A DNA stretch of 64,000 nucleotides from the NCBI GenBank assembly GCA_022453515.1, contig JAJNNY010000011.1:682001-746000 (forward strand). The letters are read 5' to 3'. Made by a program: the position numbers and the translations under genes. This DNA is from Astrocystis sublimbata. Its lineage: Eukaryota; Ascomycota; Sordariomycetes; Xylariales; Xylariaceae. Of this stretch, positions 9,761-22,800 are shown one piece after another (position 1 is the first letter of the stretch; every line of letters begins with the position of its first letter). A model generated the notes under the pieces. That model made no database searches. It saw nothing but the letters and a program-made list of their open reading frames with translations, and was not told the origin of the DNA.

Positions 9761-12614
9761 TCAACGACGGTCCTCGGCATTGGAGTCATAGTGGCGGTGG
9801 CCCGAGCCCGAGTTGTATTCGATCGCCTTCGGCGGCCGGGTGTCGGTCTCATCCTCATAGCGCTGGCGTCGCGAGTGCTTGCTGTCGCCCTTTCGGTATT
9901 CCTCATCCTCTCCCTCCCGGCGGTGGCGTTGACGTCGCTGCCGTTCCTCATCAGAGCGTGTCTGCTCTTCGTCCGAGTGACGTTCTCGATCAGGGTTTTT
10001 GGATTCTCTTTCGAATTCCTTCCTTCGCATGTCTGAGACGTGAAAGTGTTAGTTTGACAATTGCATTCGCTTGAAAGAAGTATGAGTGTTACATACCCCT
10101 TATCTGCGCCGTAGCGGTCGCATAAGCCTGGATCTCCTCCTTGTTGAGGACACGCAGGACAATGACGAAGTCGTCGCGAACTTCGAATCGCTCTTTGCCA
10201 ATGGTGAGGGCTTCGGGGTTGACCTTCTTCCTGCTGATCTTGGTCCATCGAGCACCCTGGGGGACGTCCTTCTTGGTCTGATCGTCTTTGTGCGGCGCTA
10301 CACCCTCACGGATGGGGTTCGCATCCTCGGGGAATCGAACCTTGGGTTGCTTGAGGATGCCCTTGATCGGTTTGGATTCTGACTTGTCGCGTGGGGGGGA
10401 AACAACCCGGACTTGCTTCTCTTCGGAAGACGGTGAAACTAGTTCACGACCACGCGATTCATCGACTGAGTCACGTTCCTTTTCAGAGCTGTTGGTGCTC
10501 GGAGCCGGTTTGGTCGATGTGGTCGCCTTGTGGGATGGTGCAGCTGAGCGATCTTTTTCAGCCCCCTTGTCCTGGCCGTCGAGCGCGGCCAGCTCAGCCT
10601 TGAGGTCCATCAAACCCTTGGTGTCTGTAGGATCGAAGCCGGAAGAGGGGCGGTGGCGTCTACGTCCTGTGTTGGGGGCGTCTTCTGCGGAGGTTTCCCT
10701 CTTGTCTGAGCCATTGAGCTTAGCTTCGGCGTCATTGCGATGACGCTCACGCTGGTCTCTGCCATCCTCACGATCCCGCTCTTTCTCACGCTCATAGTCC
10801 CGGTCGCGATCTCCTCTCTCGCGCTCCTGATCACGCGGGCGTGGACGTTCACGTTCCGTTTCACGGACTCGGTCTTTAGAGCCCGAGACGGAGTCTGAAC
10901 GTGGCCTCCGTGAATCACGACGTTGATCGTAGTCGGCAGAGTCGCGCTCTTTGGGCTTGGTTGCCTCGTCGTCGCGCGGGCTGTGATCCCTGTCCTCGCC
11001 AGGAGCTCGTCGTCGGGGTGACGTGTTATTATTGTCTCGGCCGATGACGGGAAGAAGTCCAACAGCGACGGCAGCCCCTTTGAGAGTAGCGGCAACCTTG
11101 TCGCGTGCGCGGCTGACACTCTCTCGTCGATTCACACCATCATCTCGATCCCGGCTCTCTTCGGTGCGGGATCGATAATCATCAGCAGAGTGTTGGTCGT
11201 TGTGACGACCATGGGTCAACGACTCATCTGATCCGCGCTTGACTGTACGAGGGGCGGTTTCATGGTGTGAGCGGCGCTCATCGTAGGCCTGAGGCGCAGG
11301 AGTGCCAGCGGGACGAATGGGAGAGGGGTCGAGGAGATCTGTGCGAATACCAAAGCCACGGGCGGTGACTTTATCATCACGGTAGTCGTCCTCGCGCGCA
11401 GCACGACGGTCTCTACCTGTTCCTACTCGCTCGTCATCGCGCGAGCGATAGGGATCATCGGCATGCGGTCGGGCAGGCCCATCTTGAATCAACGACACAG
11501 GGCGCTGGCGTCTCGCGTCGCCTACAGGGCTTCTCGGGGGTTCGAGAAGGGGGGTGCGGCGGGATGTATCAATGGGTGGTGGCGGGGGAACGGCGGGCAG
11601 GGCAGGCATGGTGACGGAGGGCCGGTCGTAGGCACCCGAGGCTGCTGAGCGGTTGTATCTATCGAGCCCGGCGGCGGTTGGGGGCTTTGGCCGAGGGCGA
11701 GTATCGTAGCGGGCGGCCTCGTGACTTGTGAGGTTGACGTGAGGCCGATAGTAGGAGCGGTCCACGCTCTCGCGCCGACTGCGGCCTTGGTCGTGATCCA
11801 GATCATAGCGAACCAGCTCGCTCGGCTTGGTGTACTCGTAGTAGTCATCATAGTCATCTGCCACGGCCGAGTTCTTGCCGTATGCGGGGGTGGCATGGTG
11901 AGCGGGCGTGGCGTGATGGGCGGGCGTGGCAGAATGAGCAGGATGGGCAGGGTGGGCGGAGTGAGCAGTGGTCGTGTATAAGACGTGAGGTCGAGGGTTG
12001 CGGAAGTTGTCGGTACTGGCGCGGGTCGGAGGCCAGAAGCCGCCATCCGCGGTGCCCCCTACACGTTCTCGCAGGCGGTGCAGCTCGTCGCTGAGGGGCG
12101 CGCCCTGGGTGTAGCTGCTGTGGCGGTTGTGGCTGCGGGAGCGGATGGAGGAAGCGGGCTGGAGGGAGTAGTAGCCGTCGTCGGAGGGACGGTGGTGTGG
12201 CTCGCGATCGCGGGCAGGACTGCTTGTCCTAGCGGCAGCCGAGGACGAGTTGTGGCTCGAGGAGGCGGCGTGGGAGCGCGGGGGGTGGTTGGTGGTGACG
12301 ATGATGGGCTTCCCCGAGTGGGAGTGGGCATCGACAGTGGAGGATCGGTTCCTGCCCGTCCTGCTCTGGCTGCGGGACAGGGACGAGTCCTTGGTAACAT
12401 TGTAGGTGGTGACGGTGGTGGTCTGGGGCTGGGCGCCAGTGGAGGTCTTGTGGTCGTGACGACGAGGCACCGACGTCTCGTAGCGAGAAGCGGGAACGGC
12501 GTGGAGGATCTCGCTGGTGTAGGGGGTGTTGTAGCCCATGACGGGCATCGATGCCCGGGCAGGGTTGAAGGTAGGGGACCGGCGACCCGGGTGGCGGGCT
12601 CGAGGGTCAGTCAT
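9761..12614 (-). CDS. Large disordered fungal protein with conserved C-terminal module (DUF8035-like)
   Basis: Two exons: 12614-10097 and 10032-9761, joined by a 64-nt intron (GTATGT donor, CAG acceptor). Splicing fuses the frames exactly (codon G+AC) and gives 929 residues. Most of the chain is low complexity: Ser/His/Arg/Pro-rich to about residue 210, a His-Ala/Thr-Pro-Ala repeat at 217-245, a motif YYEYTKPSELVRYD near 258-271, and an Arg/Asp/Glu-rich stretch around 570-650. The conserved part is a KGILKQPKVRFPED segment (about 755-770) followed by ARWTKISRKKVNPEAL and a FVIVLRVLNKEEIQ helix (to ~838), which I recall from fungal proteins annotated DUF8035. The second exon adds a charged RE/RD-rich tail. 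Function is unknown; the RS/RD/RE composition suggests a nuclear or RNA-linked role, but that is inference. The ATG at 12614 is the first of the frame. Confidence 0.85.
10033..10096 (-). other. Intron of the DUF8035-like gene
   Basis: Minus-strand intron of 64 nt: GTATGT donor at 10096-10091, a CTAAC branch-like site (CAAACTAACA) and a CTCAG acceptor ending at 10033. Without its removal translation stops two codons past the donor, so it must be spliced for the charged 90-residue tail to be made. Confidence 0.85.
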
Positions 12615-15600
12615 CGCAGCTGGACGTGAGGCGAATTAAGCTTGTGCTCGATAGAGTTTGTTGGTGCGAGATTTTGCGGCTGCGGGCGGGAAAGCAAAGA
12701 CGGAGTCAGGGCCGAGTCGAGGGTGTTGGGCGTATATATCGTAAATTCCGTGTGTGTGTGTGTATATATAGTGTGTGTGTTGTGTGGTGTCGCTGTGAAT
12801 GCAAAGAATCACGGCGATGACGAGGTATGAGGAGATGGGGAGGAGTAGGAGTAGGAGGAGGTCTGGATTTTTGGGGGTTTGGGAGGACTGGCTGACGGGG
12901 AAGGTGGGACAGATATGAGGTCCTGCACACACTTCCTTTCCTCTTCTCTGTCTTCTGCGCAGAAGGGATTCAATGGAAGGTGGGGTGTGTGGTGTCGAGG
13001 GTGGTGGCCGCCTTCGCTTGGACGGGCCAAAAGTACCTGCACACTCAGGCGGGCCAGGTAGATTCACTAGGTACCTCCTCAGGTACCTAGCGTCGTGCGC
13101 TACCGTCTGCGCTATCTGACCCCTAACACGAAGTACCCAACAGCCTGTTAGCCCGAATTTAGCACCACCGCCGTTCTGGCTCGCCTGCCCAGGTGGCTTC
13201 GTCTGCCCAGGCGGGCCAGTCGCCAGGGACCCTCACCTTGCCCAACCCTGACCAGTCAAGGCTCAAGGCTCAAGGGCCCCGGATGTGCCCAATCCCTCGC
13301 TTGCCAGGATCCTCCTCCCCACCACCGCCGTCAGGACCGTCGAGGTTGTTGGTAGCGTCTATTTCGACATATTGTTCTGTAGACTGTGAGTGCCGTATCC
13401 GCACCTGGCCTCTGGGCCGACCCCTGCTGCTGGCTTGCTGCCGTGCCGCTTTTGCGTTGCGTTGGGGGCCGCAGAGAGTGTACACAGACGGACGAAAGAA
13501 AAAAAGACTCGCAAAATTTAATACAGGTTTTGACACCTATATCGAGAGATAGTAAGTCGTTCGGGCTTTTCTCTTTTTGATTGATATTCTCTCATGTTTC
13601 CCAGGTACTTCCTAGATTGCCGAAGGGCATCTAAAACTACTAGTAGGCACACAATACACACGCATACGTCAATACCGTACGTTGCTAAGCGACGGGACGG
13701 ACTGGAATCTGTCGGCAATCTTAATCTTATTGAGATTGAGATTGGGACAGATCAGACATCGATTGAGATGTCTGTCTGTCTGTCTGCCCGTCTCGCCCGT
13801 CTACGGGCCCTCCCTCACCTGATGTGCCGTTTCGTATTTGCTTGCTTGTCTGCTCTCGCGACGAACGAAAGTGCATGGCTATGCCTGTCTGCGCTACGCC
13901 TACGCATGTTGAACAACATGTCAATGTCTGGAAAAATTCAGTTGCGCCTTTTTTTCCTTCTCTCTTTTCCAGATCAATCAGGCCACCACCACGTCAATGT
14001 CAGGGCGTCGGCCGCCGGGTCCCAGGATACCAGTACCAACACACGCCGGAGCGTGGAATGCGGATTTCTATTATTCATCTAGTAGTAGTGGGAACGACAC
14101 TCTACGCCTGCAGCCATGGCGTGTATGCGGTAAAAGCTGTGTACCCCGGCCCCCCGGCCACACGGGCAGCGGCTTATGCGTTTGCAGGGCGTGTGCGTTT
14201 GTGCGTTGCAGCTTTGGCATGTTTTGTTTAATCTATCCATGCTCGAGACCACGCGGTTCGAGATGCCCATTGCAGCAGTCCATTGCGCCCGGGTTGTGTG
14301 TGAGTGTGTGTATGCGAGTCTGCTGTATGTAAGTGAGTGAGAATGGTTGGGCTGCAGACGGGCGCAACGGCCGTTGGGACGCTGCCCGCTGCCCAGCCAA
14401 GAACTTTAGCCACGAGGTAAGTCCCCCCTGTCCCCTTGTACCTTGTCCCCCGACTCCCCAGGTGGAGATGTCGTCTGGGTCAGGTTCTGGGTACTGCGCA
14501 AAGTGTCAGAACAGCCAAGGTAATCTATTCTGACTGGTCCGAGATCGACAACGCCAGCCAGACGTGCCAGAAGCCGATCGTCAGCTACCACTTTCTCGCC
14601 GCCTGGTCCTGGCCCAAGGGTTGATTGAGTGATTGAGGACAGGACAAGACACAGGACACCTTGCCGTCGGACCTTTGTTAGTCTTAACGCCGCGCCGAAT
14701 GTGCGCATATGCCAGCCTAGCTCTAGCTCGCCTGCCGAGTGCCTACTCAGAAGAAGTGACTAGAATCCAGAATCATGCCCAACCGCAGAGGCAGGACCAT
14801 TGATTGACACACGAAATGGATAGCATCAGCACGCCCGATGGCGAAGATCAACAACACCATCTTGCGCATACTAGATGGGATGAACAGCTATCTAGGTAGC
14901 TAGTGTTGACATAGATGGCTTGCCGCTAAGCAGTCGCCTATCTATGGCTGTACGACTGTACGACCACGGTATGGTGCCGGAGGCAAAATGGGAATGACGA
15001 TGGCTATCTGAGCACCTCGATGCCGGAGCTCCGAAACGCTCACTCCACAGACATCATTGTGTGAGCGCCCATTTTCGGTGTGAAGCGCGGACGTAAGCCA
15101 GTACAACAAATGGAACAAATTGCTTGGGTCACGTTTTGAGAGATTTTTTTGTTTTTTTTTTCTTTCCTTTCCCTGTGTTTTCTGTCCCCGTCTCCAGTTC
15201 TCAGGTAGGTATTATCTAACAAACAGGCCATATGGCCCATATGGCATACCCTGCAACCATGGCAATTGCATTTTCTTCATCTGCAGTAATACCATGTACA
15301 TGTAGCCCCCTTCGCTGCAGCAAGGGGTTCCCATGCACGGTAGGTGGTAGGTAGCACGAATGACGAGCAGCGGGAGTGGCACGGCGCTATGGGAAGCGAT
15401 GGGGATGGGGGGAGTGCTGGACGAAAGCAAGCCACTCACATCCATCTCAATTACATACCACTTACCAACTGGCAACAAATGAGAGACGCAGGAAGTAGGT
15501 AATTGGACACCAGGCGACAGAGCAGATGCACAATGCAAATGCTAATGAATTGGCGCCGGGTCTTCAAACCAGGTCGTTTTCTTTGAAACCTAACAAACAG

Positions 15601-18600
15601 CTAACTAACAGCTACTAGAACAATTCAGCTCTATCTACTCGTACGCTGTACGCTGTCCACATCTGCATGCAACAAGCAAATTTGCTTGCTTGCTTGTCCG
15701 TTATGGTATATCGTTAGCGAAAAACTGGTTTTCACCCCCATTTGGATTGCATTGTCAAAGCTAGAGCTACTCCCAGTAAGTAAAGTCTCGTGTTTGCCGC
15801 CACCGCCATATGGGTAATGGGACGATGGTTACGAGACGGAGAACGGGGTACTCTTTTTTTTCTCCTTTTTTTGGACCCTGCCCTACCCCCCGTCCCCGTC
15901 CGTGTCCCCGATTACGTCGGTGGTCTATTGGCGATGACGTTCGTTGCGTTTCCACCCACACGGAGTAGATAATAGCAGAGGGGAATTAATGGGTTGCGTC
16001 AATCATTCGGTGGTCGCTTAGCTTAGCTTAGCTAGGGGAGGGCGCTGAGGGTGCCTGGGGCAAGGACTGACTGGGGGCAGGACCGGGGCTTTTCTTTTTC
16101 AGCTGACCACTATAATGCCGTTGCGCCGGCTAGTGCGGCCTATTTGGGTTAGTAATAGTTTAGAATAGGCTAGGTCGGGCTGCGCTGGGATGGGTAAAGT
16201 ACCCGAAGAGGGCAAGTAGGGGTCCACGGTAGGGGCCGCCGCAGGGTAAAAAGCCAAAAGCCCTGGGCAGAACCAAAATTCAGGAAAAGTCTTGAAGACG
16301 TCAAGGGAGGCAGGCAGGGAGGGGCCGGGGTCTTAATTGCGATATGCTAAAAGACGGGATGCATGCCACTCAGGGGTTCTTGTTGTTTGAGGGTTGAGGG
16401 TCAAGAGTCAAGACTTACCTAACATGCCTAAGTAGATACTGACTGTACTAAACTTAAATAAAAATAAAGTAAAAATAAGGAAGAGTAAGAGCCCACTAAT
16501 CAGGCCTAGGATTCAGCTTCATGCTACCCGTTTTTAGAAACTCTTTTGGACAAGAAAGGCATACAATGTCACTGTGTTACATCCAAGGCATAGGGTAGGA
16601 TTGGTTTTGATGATCTCGACTCGAGACGGGTTGGTTTGGTTTGGTTTGTGCCTGACAGAGACGTCGTCGCTGCCAAAGGGGCTCAGCTCGTCTCGCTCGT
16701 CAGGCAAGAGATCCCCTTAAGCAAGCCAATGCAAAAAGATCAGATCAAACACGCAATCTACCCCTGGGAAGTATAGCAAAGGCATAGGGAAGGGAACACC
16801 CTTTGCGCTTCTTCTTCTAGAACTATTACCGATAATTGAGGGAGGCATGGCTTTTGTTTCATTGTGAGACTGATGATACTGATACTAGTACGTGTACTGA
16901 TACCTAAAAATGCATAGCAGCCAGCATAGGACGAATCTCGGTCCGAAAATCGCACATGTGCTATGCTACACTGCGATGCCATGTTCGACAACGACAACGC
17001 GACTAGAGAAGGGCTGGCCAACGAGATGTTTGGACGATCTGGTGTGTTGGACCTGTCCGATGGGACAATCGGCGTGTCTCCTTACCTACATACCTACTTA
17101 ATGACTCACTCACTCACTTAGTTGTGCAGTTTGCCTTGGCTGTGCAACGTCTCATCTCGTCTCGTCTCGAACGAAAGAAGGGCCGTTGTTCTGGAAAATG
17201 CAGTTCTTGTCTGATGTCGCGGCCCGTCTGGCTGCTGGCTGCCTACTTGCGCCAGGCATAGATACGTATCTAGATCAAGGACGGGCGCATACATAGAAAA
17301 CTGCAGTTAGAAACTCGAGTCTCGAGTCTCGATGCGTTGGTTGTACTCCCATCAGGATAAACGTACGCCCTCGTCGCGTGCTCTCAGTCGGTGCTGCGGT
17401 ATCATCACGCTTCAAGTATGAGTTGGCCGCCCAACTGTTCACAACTTGTATTCGCCCACTGATGTCTGCGATAAGAAAAAAACACAGACACGCAAAAGAG
17501 GCTGAGTAAGTCTTCATAATATATCTGTCGCAGCATTTCCCAACGCCTAGCCTACCAACGTAGTCAGCGTTTCGTGCCCCTTGGGCCTCAATCGATGCCT
17601 TACGCGCACTTGGTGTTAGTGTAAGTTTACCTACCTGACTTGGTAGGAGATCTCGGCCCAATCTTCGCCTCCCATCCCGACCGCAACCGTGGGGCTTAGG
17701 CGCGAGGGAGGTAGGTATCTGTGCCAACGAGGTTGTATTTGTTGCGCTCTCCTGTCTTGTTATTGGCAACGCGGAAACAAGCTTGATATGAGGTACTGAG
17801 TAAGAGTTGCACCCACTCACCCACCCACGCAACCCCGCCCGCTCGCTCGCTCGCTCGCTTCACGACACGTTCTAACTTCTGCCTACTTAGCCTATGGATA
17901 CTGGATAGATAGTGGTACTAGGCATTTGGAAAAGCTTGGTCGGTGCCCTGCCCTGCCGAGTCTTCGTGCCTGAAGCTAGCGCACGGCGGCAGTGGGTGCG
18001 TACATGCATACATGTCTACACACGTGCGTAGATGGTTCTGGCTCGGTTCGGTTCGGTCCGGCTGCTTGGATTCGCGCCTTGTTTAGGTATCTGCCTTCTT
18101 TCCTGATGCTTAGCTAAGAGAGACTTACTTCCGGCTTCGCAGCAGCATAATCACATGTCTGAGGGGCAGGTTATCGGGCTACTATAACTAAGTTAACACT
18201 TTTGGGGCGTTAGGTAGCCTGTTAGGTTGATGCCTGAGATCCACGTGGCCGGATTTCTTGACGATAATCACGGTTCTTCGTGGTTGTGTGTTTATGCGGC
18301 TATGGAGGGGTGATGAGGATGATGGTTGCTTATTAGTTGTGATCATATGTGAGACACATGCGATCACTTGCTACTTTCATGTGACGGTGTGCCAGGGAAG
18401 GTAGCTGAAGCTTCCGTGCATAGATTATGCATACTACTTTTATTTCGGGTGTATCAAAGGAAATAAAGACTAGATCAAAGTTATATATCTAATAGTGTAC
18501 ATTGCTTGCATAGGCATATCAGGGATATGTAGACAGTATATCAGTACTTAAGGGAAAAGAAGAAGTATGTTCATACGCATAAACCTCTGTTCGGCCGCCT

Positions 18601-20761
18601 TACTACATACTTGTGTTTAATAACTTATACCAGTACTCGGATAGTAATACCTAGGTTGCTAGATGTTAAGCGATGAACGGTAGGCGTCGAGTATCGCCAC
18701 ACAGGGCTTCCATGTCAATGAACCGTTCGTTAGCTGTAATATTGTTCCATTCATCTATATGCGGGAAAACACCATCTTCTAAACCTCATATAGTTCTATT
18801 GGTCTGTGGGATCTCTGTATAGGTGAGTGAGTGAGTGCTGAAATCCATCCGTGCTCAAATCATGGGTAGCCAGTCGCTCATCTATCTATTAGTCTGCTTC
18901 TACTTCGTCGTCATGGCCCGAGTTTGCTTGCCTGCTTTTCCTATCTACTTGTCTAGTTGTTTGCTTACTTGCATGGCCGGGCTGACATGGTGTGTATCAG
19001 TGTATTAGTGATGCGTTCAGTGAAGAAGCAACTATCCACCTGCATTATACCACGACAACACATCGACAACACATCATTACGACCGTGGGATTGTGTTGTG
19101 TGCTTTTCCCTTCTACTTATCCGCGACACGCCTTGTCCGTCGTTCGGATGTTAAGACTAGGAAAGCCTAGCATTGCCGTTGGGTAACTTCGCTCCCTGGA
19201 AAGGGAACAGATGACGGACCATGAACTACATACTTCGGTCCGATGTTACATGCAACTCAGATTCTGGATCGGTCTGGTAAGGCGGCCTATCGGGCAGGGG
19301 GCGTAATCAATCTCTATGACAACAATGAACCGGTTCTCGAAATACCCCTTGGGCCGACACTTCTAGATTCGCTATTCGTTTGGCTCGATCTCAATGAAGG
19401 CGACAAATGATAGAAAGTTGACGGCAAAATCGACGCTCACTCCAGGGCGCATCCATGCAACCGTCATTGATATTGTTCATCGGGCCGGCCCAGGCAGGCT
19501 ATTGTGGCGGATCTTGGGACTCGTCGAGGTTGGTCTGCATTGTTTCGTTTGCAAGGTTGCTTGCTGCTGTCGATCTATGCAGTCATGGTCGCACGTCTTA
19601 GTCAAAGAAAGACCCTGGCATACCTACCTAGGCAGGCGATGAGAAGCTCTAAGCTGTAAGCTGTATGTATAGGTAATGCAGATATGGATGTATGTAACTC
19701 TGTGACTCTATATTAATATGCATGCTGCACCTAGGGTCAGGGGTTGGGTAAGTAATATGCGTACCCAGTGGCGTTGATGTTTTGGCAGTGTGGGATTGGA
19801 TGGCTGTTCTTGCTTGCATGCATGTGGCGTTCGTCATGTTTCCGGATTTGGGGTTTTCTTTTCTCCTTGTGTGCATCTTCTTTTTTCCTCTTTGATATGT
19901 GTGATGGTATTAGGTCGGCATCGGCGTTGAGTACTTGTTTTGTCGCCAATGGCGTTGTACTGTTTATTTCCGTTCTAGACGTAGCCGATTGCGCTATTCG
20001 CATGCAGAGCCGGAAGGAACCTCAGGCGTCTGACAATCTGACTAGATTTTTCGAACATGGAAAGTTTAGTTATGTTGGCGAAGGTATGGATAGTCGCTGT
20101 GTAAGCTCGTTGCGCTTATTCCTCTTCTCTCTCTCTCTCTCTTCCCCTTTAACGAATCCTATCTTGGTTTTGTACACAGCTCGTACATCGGATCATACTC
20201 TATAAAAAAGCTAAGCAAGATCGTTAAAGCGATATTTGAATACATTATCATTCAACAACTGCGTGCAAGGAAAGGGCAAGCGTCGCGCGTCAGACGTCTT
20301 GACAAGGGTTAAAACACTATATACATTATCATTCAACCAAATTGTCCACTAATGATGACTAATTATCTGTGCCTCTAGGCCTGGAGCGTCCCGTGGGGAA
20401 CACGTCTTGTTGGGATATAAAATCTAACGTAATAAACCAGGTATGGTCTTCATGAGAAGATGAGCGCAACTAATGAGTGAGAAAGCTGATCGTATGAGTA
20501 TGACCAGCATAATAATAACCCTCACTTTGCATACACCATTCCATCCTACATATATGAGCGACGAGCAAATATGGAGGATGGGCATGCATCGATAATAGAG
20601 ACTTACGTCTTCCTCGCAATTTCTTGTAAAAAAAACGGAAACGTCGTCGAGTGGAAGTCGATTGGTGAGCTGTTGAGATGAATGGAATGAGATCAACAAT
20701 GCCATCGTTGTTGGTTCTCCCTATTCGCCAAGTTGGCTGAATCGTCCGTCTTCATAGCCAA
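12615..20761. other. Gene-poor spacer, about 8.1 kb
   Basis: No gene could be supported. The first 200 bp carry GT and TATA dinucleotide repeats (about 12751-12790), probably promoter or 5' UTR of the minus-strand gene at its left. Further simple sequence includes a TCGC tetranucleotide run near 17840-17860, CT runs near 20130-20145 and CCATATGG twice around 15230-15243. A 16-bp perfect palindrome (CAAGCAAATTTGCTTG) lies at 15673-15688. The longest frames (13594-14082 plus, 17275-17832 minus) look non-coding in composition. Confidence 0.45.
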
Positions 20762-22800
20762 TCATAATGAAGAGGGGATTTTCAACTGATACCGAAGCCC
20801 AACGCACTCGGCACAATCCCCAGGTAATAAGTCGGCTGGCCACTTAGTTCCCGCAGACATATTGGCTTTAAATTGTGCTAATTCCTCGTGTAGGCCCGTG
20901 AGCTTTTCTCTCTGCTCCGTGGCGACATAGAGAACATGGAGGTTCGTGTAAACTTTGGGGTAATAATCTGTCAGATGTGGCATTGGAATCTGCTTTGCGG
21001 CTACCGAAGATTTCAGGAACCAGCCCTCGGCACGATCTGCATCGCCGTTCCGTACCGCGATCCGACCTGCTAAGTATGGCAAGAGATACCTAGAATGAAG
21101 GTCTCCGCAACTGCCGTCTGGTCGTTGGTATTCCATTGCTGGTGATATCAAAGTGCCGGTATGGCCGACAGGATGGTTTGATCCATTCGCGCTTTTGGTG
21201 TACTGTTCTAACCTCGATCGCACAGGTGCCGACCATTTCGAGTGATCATCCCAGTCAGGGTATGCCTTGTTCCACTCATTGAACCGTAGCCATGAGTGGT
21301 AGGCATCTTGTGTATGTATCAGGAACCGCAAGACATAGTTAAGCGCCACTGCAACGCTCACTGTCAGCAGTCGCCAGTTGAATTAAGTGCTAGGAGACCC
21401 TCAGAAGCATGTGAAGACTATCATAATCATAGTCTCTATAGCTGATGGCGTGCTCTGAAAGTTGCCCAGGGGAAAGGGGAAGGAGTTCTTACCAGAGGTG
21501 AGATGACCTTGCGGGCCTTTAGATTTGAGCAGCTCCTGAAGCATCACCTCCAGAACATTGTGAGTCAATCTGAGAGAGTTCTCGTCATTTTCCTTTAACA
21601 TGTTCATCCACAAAACAGAAAGGGGGTGGTTCACACCCAGATGAACTACACCCAACTCTACCACGTGTCTCCGAAAGATCCGTGACAACTCAGGGTGACG
21701 CGACCAGGGGTGCTGAAGGATTTCTATCATTTGAAAGATGAAGTCTGGCAACTCAGCTTTTATAGCGACGTTGAGATGGTTCAGCGTTGAGTTTACAAGT
21801 TTGAAGATCTCTTTCGATGGTTTCTCATCGTCGATGGAGGCCTGCAAACAGTAGAACTCGTCGACTGCTCGAAGCATTTGCACCCTTGAACCTCTCAAGT
21901 CTGTTGATCCTATCCGCCGAGAGGTGTACCCATTTTGAGTCCATGTCCACGCGGCGGGCCCAAGTGCGCACTCTCGCATGTAGTCGCGTACTTCGGATTC
22001 ACAGTCAGCAAGATTTAGGTCAGGGAGCACTCCGAAAAGAAACGCTTGCTTGGGTTGTTAGGCTTGCAGACCGGATTTACGAAGCGGCTGATATAGCATA
22101 GATCGATCCCCTGCTTACCTGACAACATGGTCAACTCCATCGTACGGGACTCCGGCGATAGTGCGCGTACCCTGGGCACTTCAGCAGGGACCCCGTAGGA
22201 TGAAGAAGGGGAGCTAACAGAGATAAGCGCATCCGGATGAGCCTGAAGTCGGTCGAGGACCTCTGGTCGCCGTTCAAGAAACCGTCTGAGGCGCTGGTTC
22301 CTCACCACGCGCCCTCGAATTACGAGATCATGAGAAGCCTCGCCTGCAGCCTTCCTTTCAAGTTTTTGCTGAAGCACCTCGAGCACGTCGTCTTCTTCTA
22401 ACTTCTTCGAGAAATGCCAAGCCCTGATGCGCTTCTTATACTACCCTTCCAAGTCAGCTCATACTTTGGTCGTCGGAAACGATCAAGAGTGATGTCATCA
22501 GGTTGATAGGACGGAAGAATACACTACAACCAACGACATGCTCTGGGTGCAAGAACTCACCATACTAGGACTACACTCACATCAGCCGAGTGACTAATAT
22601 TAGGGGATCCATCAGAACAGAGCTTACGTAGCATGGAAATGGTTTTCGTCCGCCATGATGCGCCTCACCTCGTCCAAAGTCTTGTTCTCGTCCAGATACA
22701 ACCTCTTTATGATGTCTTTCTGGACTGCCCATTCTGAAGGCTTAGCATACCGCACCTGACCGGCCCCATCGGACTCTGAGGGCGATACGGAAGGCTGCAT
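20762..22800 (-). CDS. Clr5-domain protein (fungal transcription-factor-like), five exons with a 10-nt microexon
   Basis: Proposed exons: 22800-22628, 22570-22561 (10 nt), 22440-22119, 22029-21493 and 21360-20762; total 546 residues. The N-terminus holds a Clr5-type DNA-binding module: an aromatic-basic start (PSEWAVQKDIIKRLYLDENK), TLDEVRRIM, then ATPSMYKKRIRAWHF. The last segment appears only if the microexon TCCTAGTATG is included; it is flanked by GTGTAG and GTGAGT and restores the frame. Other introns have GTAAGC/GTAAGA donors and AG acceptors and rejoin in phase 1. The C-terminal ~430 residues show no motif I can name, but such long helical regions (for example FRRHVVELGVVHLGVNHPLS) are common in Clr5 proteins. 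Clr5 proteins are fungal nuclear factors, named after S. pombe Clr5; the target genes here are unknown. The gene stands alone in a gene-poor stretch. Confidence 0.8.
22561..22570 (-). other. Proposed 10-nt microexon of the Clr5 gene
   Basis: Sequence TCCTAGTATG on the minus strand, preceded by GTGAGTGTAG (acceptor) and followed by GTGAGTTC (donor). It adds T-P-S-M between the first exon ending in HFHA plus two bases and the next beginning YKKRIRAW. The result is the usual Clr5 pattern with an aromatic before KKRI. Without it the two flanking exons are out of frame by one base. Confidence 0.65.

Noticed and set aside
11985..12629. 214-codon plus-strand frame opposite the DUF8035-like gene
   Set aside because: Gly/Val/Ala-rich shadow of the low-complexity minus-strand exon.
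13594..14082. 162-codon plus-strand frame with CLSA-like repeats
   Set aside because: The repeats come from a CTGT microsatellite; nothing protein-like.
17275..17832. 185-codon minus-strand frame
   Set aside because: No recognisable motif, no splice partners and mixed codon use; length is possible by chance.
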